Shown piece after piece: positions 35,755 through 43,981 of a stretch of 64,000 bases of DNA; positions within the stretch are counted from its first letter, which is position 1; each line of letters begins with the position of its first letter. Under the pieces are notes generated by a model. It did no database searches and was not told where the DNA came from. It was given only the letters and a program-made list of their open reading frames with translations. The position numbers and the translations under genes are program-made. This DNA is from Saprospiraceae bacterium (lineage in GTDB: Bacteria > Bacteroidota > Bacteroidia > Chitinophagales > Saprospiraceae): positions 248,001-312,000 of the forward strand of contig JADJVN010000003.1 in the NCBI GenBank assembly GCA_016710585.1. The letters are read 5' to 3'.

Positions 35755-37671
35755 ATGCAAGCAACCATTCACACAGACGCAGATAGTTATCCAAATCGTA
35801 AAGAAATAGCTAAAAATTTTTTTCTTGTATGTTCTTTGATTGAATCAAATAATCCTAATACAGCATTTGGATTAAAAGAGGCATATGAAGTTATAAAAAG
35901 TTTTTATTCAACTAATAAAAGTACTTTAACCGAAACAAATAGAAACCTAGTTGAAAAAAAATTATGGAACTCTAAATATTCAACATTTAAAGGTGAATCT
36001 TCAGTTACGAAATTTTTAAAAGGTGAAGGAAAAGATGAAATCGAAGAAGAAGAGAAGAATGCTTGGATTGAATTTCTCTACTTATTAAAAAACAATCATT
36101 CAGAAATAAAGATGAATAATGGAGAGGTTTCAAAAAGTAATTATTCAGAAGAATTATTGAATTCGCTTTATGAAAAATTTAAAAACAAAGAAAATAATTC
36201 AACAAATCCAATAATAACCTATTTTTCAAAAGAATATGCTCTTAGTGATAAAAGTATAAGCCAGTTCTTAATGGCATTTCCTGATGGTTTGTGGCACTAC
36301 ATCAATAATAGAAGTAATAATGAAAAAACAGTTTCTGACCAAATTGATTTTAATAGCCCTGAAAACATCAAGTCAAATACTCATAATGGACTTCCACAAT
36401 ATGAAATAAAAGATTTTAAAAGTTATAAAGACCTAAATGAATTCGACAATTTTTACTTTGGACAAAGCCAAAACCCCAACAAAGAACAACTAAGTTTAAT
36501 TTTAGAGTATGGTAAGCTATTTCGTATAAAAGATGTTTTTAATAAAGATCTGAAAATAATTTTTTCAGATATAGAATGGTCAAATCTAAATGAGGTCTAT
36601 AAATTGGATAAGGAAGAGGATCTATCTGAAAAGAATATCAATTTCAGAAAAGACATTCTTAATAAATTAGGGATTGAAAATAGTACATTAAATGGAAAAT
36701 CTACTATAAGAAATGTTGTCAAAGATTATTCCAATCAATTAAAAATTAAAGATTATGATGATATTGAGGTTTTCAAGGCTGAATGTAGGTTTTTATTTAG
36801 TCTTTATCAATTCATTAAGGAAAGCGATTTTTATGGCTCCAATAATCAGGTGTCTATACCTGATTCTAAAGATTTTTACGGTATCGATAGTATGCGAGAA
36901 TTTAATAATGCTGCTAAAAAAACTTCAAATCTAATTATTCACCCCTTATATAGTAAATTTCCTCTTGAAATTATAAGTATTGTTCATAGTCATTTTAAAG
37001 CAAAAATCGATGAAAACACATTCTTTTATATTCTTATACAAAAAATGGCTCAGTTTACTTTTAAAAATTCATTGAAATTGGGTGTTGCTTCCGAATATCG
37101 CTTTGACGAAAGTTTTATGCGATGGGATAAATTGATGGGGCAATTTTACACCGATGAAACCACCATTGAAAGAACTTCTATATATTACAGCCATTATTTC
37201 TGGGGTGGTGACAAAACAAAATGGACTCTGCCTTATTATTGGCCTAGCGGTGAGTTAAACAATAAAATTTACTCTAATAAAAATGAAATTGAAAGACAGA
37301 TAATTCTTTTAGATGATGATAATAGTAAAGTTACATCCTTAATAAACTCTACACCAATTGATGAAATTTTAAGACAATTATCAGACCTTTTAAGTTTTTT
37401 ACATTTTTATATAAAAGGAGAGCAAGATACTGAGTTGTTGAAAATTTTTAACGATTTTGATATCAGGCTTAAAGAAGCTTTTTGTATTGAGAAAGCAAAT
37501 GAAATACCTACAAATCAATTTTTAGGACTATTTATGTACAAATACAAAATGCCATATTATATTTTTCCATACATAAGCTTATTATCAGCAGAGAAAACAG
37601 AAAGTGATATTAAGAAACTATTTATATCACTAGTTAATCACACTATAAAAATCCTAAAATACAACAAATAA
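35755..37671 (+). CDS. unrecognised 638-residue protein of the divergon
   Basis: Soluble, acidic-charged protein with no signal peptide or transmembrane helix. Residues 1-150 are helical and polar, and 130-300 contain 'FYFGQSQNPNKEQLSLILEY' followed by 'DLKIIFSDIEW'. The C-terminal half has 'EYRFDESFMRWDKLMG' and 'YYSHYFWGGDKTKW', with many aromatic residues. A faint resemblance to isonitrile synthases in the middle part was considered but not accepted. It overlaps the methyltransferase start by 1 nt, so the two are translationally coupled. The core enzyme or effector of the system may be here, but its function cannot be given. Confidence 0.75.
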   Translation: MQATIHTDADSYPNRKEIAKNFFLVCSLIESNNPNTAFGLKEAYEVIKSFYSTNKSTLTETNRNLVEKKLWNSKYSTFKGESSVTKFLKGEGKDEIEEEEKNAWIEFLYLLKNNHSEIKMNNGEVSKSNYSEELLNSLYEKFKNKENNSTNPIITYFSKEYALSDKSISQFLMAFPDGLWHYINNRSNNEKTVSDQIDFNSPENIKSNTHNGLPQYEIKDFKSYKDLNEFDNFYFGQSQNPNKEQLSLILEYGKLFRIKDVFNKDLKIIFSDIEWSNLNEVYKLDKEEDLSEKNINFRKDILNKLGIENSTLNGKSTIRNVVKDYSNQLKIKDYDDIEVFKAECRFLFSLYQFIKESDFYGSNNQVSIPDSKDFYGIDSMREFNNAAKKTSNLIIHPLYSKFPLEIISIVHSHFKAKIDENTFFYILIQKMAQFTFKNSLKLGVASEYRFDESFMRWDKLMGQFYTDETTIERTSIYYSHYFWGGDKTKWTLPYYWPSGELNNKIYSNKNEIERQIILLDDDNSKVTSLINSTPIDEILRQLSDLLSFLHFYIKGEQDTELLKIFNDFDIRLKEAFCIEKANEIPTNQFLGLFMYKYKMPYYIFPYISLLSAEKTESDIKKLFISLVNHTIKILKYNK

Positions 37672-38363
37672 TGAATGCCAATGACAAAACACCTTCTTTC
37701 TTTGAAGCATTCAAATATATGGAACTTGTAGAATTTACTTCTAATAGTGATATACAAAACTGTATGATTGATGAAAATATAATATTGAGTAATCTGCGAA
37801 ATACTCAGCATAAAACAGTTTTCGATATTGGTGCTGGGTATGGAAGAATCACTGCTTTTCTATCAGCTAAGTTCAATCAAGTAGAAAGCATAGAAATAGA
37901 AGCTGAAATGTATAAAGTGTTGAAAATCCGTTCACGCCAATTTAATAACTGCAACTCTCAAAATTTAGATTATAAAGCTTATAAATATTCTAAATATAGC
38001 GAGGAGCGTATGTTTATTTTTGCCCAAAATACGTTTGGTACATTAAACCAAAGCATGGAAACTTTCACGAGTTTTCTTAACTTAATACTAAAAAAAGGCG
38101 ATGAGTTAGTGATAACATTTTTTACTGCTAAATCTTTAGCTTCAATAGGACAATCTGTATATAAATCATTAGAAGAAATGGTTGGAAAAATCAATCATGA
38201 GAAAAGTGATTTTAGAAGCGGTGATTTTGTAAGTGAAACAAATTATTATTCCAAATGGGTAACAGAAAAAGAGTTGTGTTTTTTTATTGAAAACATTAAT
38301 CATAAATCAATACTTCAAGACATTGAAGGTAGTTTTTATAAAATTATTCATTTTAAAATTTAA
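37671..38363 (+). CDS. class I SAM-dependent methyltransferase
   Basis: 230 residues with methyltransferase motif I 'VFDIGAGYGRITAF' (about 50-63), acidic loop 'VESIEIEAEMYKV', and a downstream 'GDELVITFF' strand. Substrate unknown. Second gene of the plus-strand operon: its ATG shares a base with the stop of the 638-residue gene (TAATG), and the symporter follows after 3 nt. Such tight packing suggests the three work together. Confidence 0.82.
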   Translation: MNANDKTPSFFEAFKYMELVEFTSNSDIQNCMIDENIILSNLRNTQHKTVFDIGAGYGRITAFLSAKFNQVESIEIEAEMYKVLKIRSRQFNNCNSQNLDYKAYKYSKYSEERMFIFAQNTFGTLNQSMETFTSFLNLILKKGDELVITFFTAKSLASIGQSVYKSLEEMVGKINHEKSDFRSGDFVSETNYYSKWVTEKELCFFIENINHKSILQDIEGSFYKIIHFKI

Positions 38364-38366
38364 AAA

Positions 38367-39734
38367 ATGCAAAATATTATTATAACAATATTTATATTAG
38401 GCTATATAATGTTTATTTATAAAACTAGAAAGTCTAGCAATTTTGAAAGTTATTCAGTAGCTGATAGGTCTATTGGATTTTTTTTAGTCTTTGCCAGCAT
38501 GTGTGCTAATTACATAGGCCCTGGAATGACAATGGGACTTACTAATGAAGGATTTAATAATGGCTATTTTCCTTTTTTTCTCGTTGGATTTTATGGCTTG
38601 GGGAAAATATTTGAGGGGTATGTGTTTGCTCCAATAATTAGAAATAAATTTACCAATTCATATACTTTGGGAGATATAATTGGAGGACCAAATTCTCATA
38701 ATAATAAAATAGTAAAATTCGTTGCAGGAATTATTTCCTTTGGGCTTGTTGTTGGCTTTTGCGTAATAATGTCAAAAGCTGGTGGCGATATTTTAAATTC
38801 CTTTCTTGGAATAGACCAATTTTTAGGAACTGTAATTGTAACGACTTTAGTAATGTCATACTCTATATTTGGTGGAATAAAATCAAGTATGCAAACAGAT
38901 TTACTTCAATTTTGTATGTTCGTAATTTTACTTCCACTCCTTATAATAGTAATAATCTATAGTAGTAAAGTTAATTTTTCTTCGTTTTCTACAGTTTCTT
39001 ACGACTTGACCAAAACCGCCTTTCTAAAGTCAAATGGAATAGAAGTATTTGGACTTATAATTACTTGGTTTTTTGGAGAGATGCTTGTTCCTCCAACGGT
39101 CCAAACTATTTTATCGAGTGAGAATAGCAATACTTCAAAAAAGGCCCTTGTCTATTCTGGACTTTTTATGCTTGTTTGGTTACTTATTATGTTAACTATT
39201 GGTATACTAGGAAAAGCATCAAATATTTCTTTTTCTTCAAATGATAAGACTTTGCTTGAATTAGGCAAAACTTTTTATCCAAATGGAATATTTGGACTAT
39301 TCGCTATAGCAATGGTAGGTGTTGTAATGTCAACTTTGGATGCTTTGATAAATGGGGCTTCGGTTATTTTTGCAAAAGACATTTTAGGTTCTACACAAAA
39401 TTTAGAGGATAAAAAAATATTATACTTTTCTAGAATGGCAGGTCTATTGATTGGAGTTATTTCAATTTTATTGGCGGTTTATATTCCGTCAATTATTGGT
39501 AGTTTGTTGTTTTTTTACTCAATTTGGGTGCCTTCAATATTAGCAGTAACATTATTTTCAATTTATTTTAAGAAACATTATTGGCAGTCAGCTTTAATAT
39601 CAATGTTAAGTGGTGTTATGGTTTCTATTATTTGGAATTTGACACCATATAAAGAACAAATTCCAACTATAATTATTGGAATAATAATAAGTGCATCGTT
39701 TTATTTAACTACTCATTTAATATTAAAAAAATGA
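38367..39734 (+). CDS. sodium/solute symporter (SSS family)
   Basis: 455 residues with about 12 transmembrane helices and SSS features: 'YSVADRSIGFFLVFASMCAN' in the first loop, 'GDIIGG', 'AMVGVVMSTLDALINGASVI' with the Ser-Thr sodium-site motif. SSS carriers import amino acids, sugars, nucleosides or organic acids with Na+. Given neighbours that look histidine-related, uptake of histidine or a related imidazole is an attractive but unproven guess. It is the last gene of the plus-strand operon; remnants of insertion sequences follow. Confidence 0.88.
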   Translation: MQNIIITIFILGYIMFIYKTRKSSNFESYSVADRSIGFFLVFASMCANYIGPGMTMGLTNEGFNNGYFPFFLVGFYGLGKIFEGYVFAPIIRNKFTNSYTLGDIIGGPNSHNNKIVKFVAGIISFGLVVGFCVIMSKAGGDILNSFLGIDQFLGTVIVTTLVMSYSIFGGIKSSMQTDLLQFCMFVILLPLLIIVIIYSSKVNFSSFSTVSYDLTKTAFLKSNGIEVFGLIITWFFGEMLVPPTVQTILSSENSNTSKKALVYSGLFMLVWLLIMLTIGILGKASNISFSSNDKTLLELGKTFYPNGIFGLFAIAMVGVVMSTLDALINGASVIFAKDILGSTQNLEDKKILYFSRMAGLLIGVISILLAVYIPSIIGSLLFFYSIWVPSILAVTLFSIYFKKHYWQSALISMLSGVMVSIIWNLTPYKEQIPTIIIGIIISASFYLTTHLILKK

Positions 39735-39741
39735 AGTTATA

Positions 39742-39942
39742 AAAACAAAGACTTAAACACATTAATTTTAATGATATAGATTTATAATTTTTATTGCATA
39801 TTTCAATTCCTTCATCGACTGGAATCCAAACTTCATGTTTATCTATAAGATGCTGTATTGGATGTGTAAATCGAGCTGCGACAATGTAGTTTAATTTATT
39901 TGACTCCAAATAGTGCATAATCCAGTCAAGGTAGACCACCAA
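39742..39942 (-). mobile_element. IS1380-family transposase fragment
   Basis: Minus-strand frame 'YLESNKLNYIVAARFTHPIQ' followed by 'EVWIPVDEGIEICNKNY', which resembles the middle of IS1380-type DDE transposases. Both ends are missing, so it is inactive. It abuts the symporter gene and the istB remnant, marking the right border of the inner cargo. Confidence 0.55.
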
Positions 39943-40010
39943 TCCAGACCAAACTGACTCACTTTAAGAAAGTGGAAAAATTGAGTCACAAAAGTAATAA
40001 TAAATTTTTA

Positions 40011-40203
40011 TTAATTTGTTTTGCGTAATGAGTCTCCTTTGAGCTCAAATTTATGATTTTTTGATGAAAAACGGTATAAAATAGCATCTGCTATTGTTGG
40101 ATCATTTAGATATTCATTCCAATTTTTTAATGGAAGTTATAAAGCTACAATGACTGGTTTTTTGGCATACCGATCTTCTAATATTTGAAGCAGGGCTAGT
40201 CTT
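40011..40203 (-). mobile_element. istB: IS21-family istB helper ATPase remnant
   Basis: Minus strand reads 'LQILEDRYAKKPVIVA', an in-frame stop, then 'NEYLNDPTIADAILYRF' and 'ELKGDSLRKTN', the C-terminal end of IstB. The nearby 'TGACTCAATTTTTCCACTTTC' region (39962-39995 area) looks like an IS21-type terminal repeat. The rest of the element is gone. Confidence 0.65.
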
Positions 40204-40236
40204 AAATTTTAATCAAAGGGAATTTGATAGTATGTT

Positions 40237-40566
40237 TTCTATAAATCGGTTGGCAATTTTACTAGGAAAAGTCTTCCCCAATGCAATAATGCCATTGTAA
40301 TCAAGCATATCCGTATTATAATGTTTGCCATCGTTTGCCAATAATTTCAGTTGGATAGTAACACTACCCAACTCGTTTTCTTCTTTTTTCAACTTAGCTT
40401 TTAGGTATTTCCAATAGTTGCGGTTCTTGTTGTAGTCATCTTGGTCTCTCAATACTGCTATAATAAATAATACAGAAAACCACCATTTGGCATTGGCATC
40501 ATCCCAAACGGCACGAACCTCTCGGTCATCAAAAAAACGAATTGATATTTTTGATTTAGAGAGCAT
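40237..40566 (-). pseudogene. BRO-N/RhuM fragment without Fic domain (copy B)
   Basis: Starts at ATG 40566 overlapping hsdM copy B and reads 'SKSKISIRFFDDREVRAVWD' and 'NYWKYLKAKLKKEENEL', homologous to copy A. It is cut after 'NRFIE' by IS-flanked DNA and lacks the Fic domain. Here the homopolymer that breaks copy A has seven T and is in frame. Inactive fragment. Confidence 0.75.
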
Positions 40567-40797
40567 AGCCAATTTTAGCAATGTTATGATCATCAAAGGC
40601 AATTCCATCTTCGGCTACTTCTTTAAAATCAATGTATCTGCCTAGCGTATGTATGTAATTGTTTTGCGAACTTCAGATATATATTTTAAGAATTTCAAAC
40701 CCAATACAACGTTTTTGTATTCGGCAGCATCCATATTGCTGTGAAGTTTGTCAGCTGCTTGCCAAAGAGTTTTTTCTAGTTCTAAATTATCGGTCAT
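40562..40797 (-). pseudogene. hsdM: hsdM remnant (copy B)
   Basis: Matches copy A from ATG 40797 ('cggtcat' on plus) through the start of HsdM and part of its C-terminal 'YIDFKEVAEDGIAFDD'-like segment. It has lost a further 72 bp and carries frameshifts, so it codes nothing useful. It serves as the second direct repeat. Confidence 0.75.
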
Positions 40798-40915
40798 TAT
40801 CTATGTTAAATTCAATAAATTAATTGTTTGCAAATTTACAATTTTTAAATGGCTTGGGTGCTATAATGTTAATTCAAAATTGTCCTAGTCCTCTTGTTGA
40901 TAGGTGGGTGGATTT

Positions 40916-41123
40916 ATGTGCTTTTTAAGTTTAGAATATATATTATTAAATCTCATACCTGTTTCACTTGATAAAATTTTGCTTCATATTTATTATTTCA
41001 TCAATTTTTTCTTTATAAAATATGTAATGACTCCCTTTTATATTTCTATTCTTGTATCGAAGTTGCACACTTCGACAATTGGTATTCATAATGTTTTGTG
41101 AGTCTGTGTGGTGCTAGTGGCTG
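40916..41123. other. short non-coding region after repeat B
   Basis: 208 nt. A small hairpin TCGAAG-N7-CTTCGA at 41058-41076 is the only structure I can see. No gene or promoter with support. Confidence 0.25.
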
Positions 41124-41832
41124 TTATTTGGAGGGATCATACTTACTAAAATGATTACCATCTCCAAGCCATTCACGTTTTAATTTTGTTTTTGCAATAA
41201 ATTGTTCTTGTTCCGCAACAGTTGCATAATCAATTATAAAATCTGAACCACCATTTTCAAAAAAAGTATATTTACCTTTAGTTTTAAATTCAGTTGTTAA
41301 GTAAACAAATCTATTGAAAAAAGAATCATCAGAATGACCTACCGCCATTAATTTCCATGATTTTGAAATTCCGTTTACTTTAAAATTGAGCCACTGAAAA
41401 CCATTTTCAATTTTAAGTTCAATATCAGTAAATTTTAACTCACCTTTTGTTATTACTCCTATTCTTTGAATAAAGTTAATGAATTCAGCGCCTAAATCAT
41501 TGAATCCTAAATTATAAATTCTACATTGATTTGTATAATAGTTTTCTTTGTCAATACTGTAGTCTCCTAATATAAAGTACAACAAACTAAATTGTTGATT
41601 TCTGAATTCTTGTTCTATGTTTGCTCCTGGTAAATAATTACCTGACATATCTTTAAGTATTGTCTTGCTTGTAATCCCTTCATTAAGCTTGTAGCCTAAA
41701 GATTTGAAAACAGTTAGTTGCTCATCAAGTGATAGCGTATCGCTTTTGTATTGTAAAGTTGTTTTGTGAATTTATATCATTCTTAAACATACAAGGAACA
41801 AATAGAAGTAAAACTAAAATGTAATAGATCAT
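41124..41832 (-). CDS. small lipoprotein-like hypothetical protein, probably frameshifted
   Basis: The open frame 41124-41648 gives 174 residues without a signal peptide ('MSGNYLPGANIEQEFRN', 'GFQWLNFKVNGISKSWKLM'). Upstream it stays open ('DEQLTVFKSLGYKLNEG'), and a different frame from ATG 41832 supplies a signal peptide with a possible lipobox ('LLLFVPCMFKND'). Removing one base near T4 at 41744-41747 joins them at about 235 residues. No family recognised. It lies inside the island, next to the dapD 3' end. Confidence 0.5.
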
Positions 41833-42008
41833 ATTTCAAAATTTTTAAATCCCAATCAAGGGCTCTGATTTTCTATATTTTTCAATTTGTCCATTGAGTA
41901 ATTACATCCGTAGGTAGAATAACCATTCTTTGATTTACTAAATGCAAAGCTGCTAAACTTTATCTATCGATACATCAATGTGCTTTTGTTTTGCCATATA
42001 AACAAATA

Positions 42009-42827
42009 TCAAACACTCACCCCAAAATCACGCAATGCATCATTGAGCGATACTTTTTTATCTGTAGATGGTTTTCTTTGTCCGATGATCAGTGCGCATG
42101 GCACCTGATATTCTCCAGCTGGATATTGTTTGGTATATGATCCTGGGATCACTACAGATCTTGCTGGAATTCTTGCTTTGTATTGCACTGGCTCACTCTG
42201 TGTGACGTCTATGATATGCGTTGAAGCAGTGATGACCACATTGGCTCCTAGGACAGCCTCTTCTTCAATAATGGTTCCTTCTACAATGATGCATCTCGAT
42301 CCGATAAAGCAATTGTCCTCGATGATGTTTGGCGCTGCTTGAGGCGGCTCTAAGACACCTCCTATTCCTACTCCTCCTGCTATGTGAACATTCTTTCCTA
42401 CCTGAGCACATGAACCTACTGTAGCCCATGTATCGATCATCGACCCCGAGCCTACATAAGCGCCTATATTGACATAACTGGGCATTAGAATGGCGCCACT
42501 CTCTACAAAAGATCCATATCTTGCTATGGCGTGTGGCACAGCTCTAACTCCTGCTTCTTCATAGTTCTTTTTCGTTGGGATCTTATCAAAAAATTCTAGA
42601 TCTCCAGCCATTATTTTTTTATTCTCGCTAATTGGAAAATATAATAGTATCGCTTTTTTTATCCAATCATTTACCTTCCATTCTCCTTGTGTAATTCTTT
42701 CTGCTACTCGTATTTTACCACTGTCCAAAAGCGCTATCACCTCTCGCACAGCTTCTTTATTTTGTTGCTCTTTCAATAGATCTCTATTCTCCCATGTTGA
42801 CTCTATTATTTGTATTAAATCTTGCAT
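42009..42827 (-). CDS. dapD: 2,3,4,5-tetrahydropyridine-2,6-dicarboxylate N-succinyltransferase
   Basis: Second committed step of lysine and meso-diaminopimelate synthesis, transferring succinyl from succinyl-CoA. The 272-residue protein has an N-terminal helical part and a left-handed beta-helix of hexapeptide repeats ('GAYVGSGSMIDTWATVGSCA', 'VHIAGGVGIGGVLEPPQA'), trimeric in the family. The last 25 codons recur as a fragment at 28739-28820, so the accessory island joined the chromosome at this 3' end. Essential for cell wall synthesis. Confidence 0.95.
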   Translation of the reverse strand: MQDLIQIIESTWENRDLLKEQQNKEAVREVIALLDSGKIRVAERITQGEWKVNDWIKKAILLYFPISENKKIMAGDLEFFDKIPTKKNYEEAGVRAVPHAIARYGSFVESGAILMPSYVNIGAYVGSGSMIDTWATVGSCAQVGKNVHIAGGVGIGGVLEPPQAAPNIIEDNCFIGSRCIIVEGTIIEEEAVLGANVVITASTHIIDVTQSEPVQYKARIPARSVVIPGSYTKQYPAGEYQVPCALIIGQRKPSTDKKVSLNDALRDFGVSV

Positions 42828-42845
42828 ATAATTTTTTTATTTTTT

Positions 42846-43520
42846 TTAAAATGTAATGGAAAATGCAATGAGCGTTGAAAATATCCCAACGATATAACCT
42901 ATATAAACATCATGCTTATTATGCACACCGAGCAATAATCTCGAACTCCCAATCCATCCTGCCAATACAATACTGATGATGATCAAATGATGGATGTGAA
43001 ATGAACTTACGCTGTCTTCAAAAAATCTAAAATTAAATATTCCATCTGATGAATGCGATATCCGCACTTTTATCCACAACATCAAAAAGGCTGCTATTCC
43101 CACAGCATGTAGACTTATTTTGATCCAATTATTGATGACAAATGAAATAGAAATAGAAATAATCGAAGTGAGAACAAATGCAATGAGCACCTTAGGTACT
43201 GTATCTTGATTCTTGAGATTCACCCACAGCCATAAATAAAAAATCAAACAGATCATCATCGGCGCTATTCGCTCATGCTTTTCATGCATCTCAAATGACT
43301 TGATCAGTCCAATAAATTTTAATACAGCTATGCCTACTATTGGAATAAAACAAGTGTATATGAATACTAGCACAATGAGCAAGTGTTGCTCTTTGATATG
43401 ATGCACACCAAACCAATGCGGCTTTAGAAATAATAAAAACAAAAATCCATAAAAAAATAAAAACAATGGATGAAAAACCACTGCCGATATTTTTGAAATA
43501 ATATTTATTGCTTTATTCAA
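42846..43520 (-). CDS. PAP2-like membrane phosphatase
   Basis: 224 residues with about six membrane helices. A degenerate PAP2 signature is visible: 'KHERIAPM' for motif 1, 'ISLHAVG' for motif 2 and 'SRLLLGVHNKHD' for motif 3 (SR-x5-H-x3-D). The family removes phosphate from lipid phosphates such as undecaprenyl pyrophosphate. Motifs 1 and 2 are weak, so activity is uncertain. It is 18 nt upstream of dapD on the same strand. Confidence 0.65.
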   Translation of the reverse strand: MNKAINIISKISAVVFHPLFLFFYGFLFLLFLKPHWFGVHHIKEQHLLIVLVFIYTCFIPIVGIAVLKFIGLIKSFEMHEKHERIAPMMICLIFYLWLWVNLKNQDTVPKVLIAFVLTSIISISISFVINNWIKISLHAVGIAAFLMLWIKVRISHSSDGIFNFRFFEDSVSSFHIHHLIIISIVLAGWIGSSRLLLGVHNKHDVYIGYIVGIFSTLIAFSITF

Positions 43521-43533
43521 AATATGATTTTCT

Positions 43534-43935
43534 TTATTTTATCCAAAGTTCTACCTTAGGTTTTACTTTATTTTTTGTCACCTTCACACCATGATAGAAA
43601 ACCATTTTTTGAATCGTTTTCTTAGACTGAGTCACAAAAATTTTACTGTATACATCTGGAAATAAATTGGCTTCTATATCTATTGATTTCTTTGTGCCAT
43701 CTGTGAAATATATTAATACATTTCTAAAACTCACATTGACATCTTTCACGATGACATAAAATGAATTTATGATCATTGGTGTCTTAAATTCAAAAGCATC
43801 ATGATCATTATCATAGCGAAAAACCTTTGTGTCTAACATGCGGTATCCTTGACTATGCGCTTGTGAATATTGAGCTTTCAGATCCATCATTGCAGCTATG
43901 CAGAATATCAAAACAAATAGATATTTTTGATTCAT
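43534..43935 (-). CDS. exported hypothetical protein
   Basis: 133 residues with a signal peptide ('FCIAAMMDLKAQY') and a beta-rich mature part ('SFYVIVKDVNVSFRNVLIYF') ending 'KPKVELWIK'. No known family. Part of the minus-strand run upstream of the PAP2-like gene with a 13-nt gap. Confidence 0.6.
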   Translation of the reverse strand: MNQKYLFVLIFCIAAMMDLKAQYSQAHSQGYRMLDTKVFRYDNDHDAFEFKTPMIINSFYVIVKDVNVSFRNVLIYFTDGTKKSIDIEANLFPDVYSKIFVTQSKKTIQKMVFYHGVKVTKNKVKPKVELWIK

Positions 43936-43981
43936 ATTTTTAATCTTGATCTAATTTGTGCAATATTAATTGATTTTTGAC

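Larger units (their letters stand above)
40237..40915. repeat. large direct repeat, copy B
   Basis: 679-bp counterpart of 29673-30423, same orientation. The final 95 bp (40821-40915) are identical to copy A; the rest is diverged with a 72-bp deletion. The identical end contains the hsdM promoter region. Recent gene conversion or selection on that end would explain the gradient. Confidence 0.85.

Noticed and set aside
36400..36640. The 638-residue protein as an isonitrile synthase (PvcA/Dit1 type).
   Set aside because: Only a short stretch ('NPNKEQLSLI', 'DLKIIFSD') resembles that family. Order and spacing of the main motifs could not be matched, and the protein is about twice as long.
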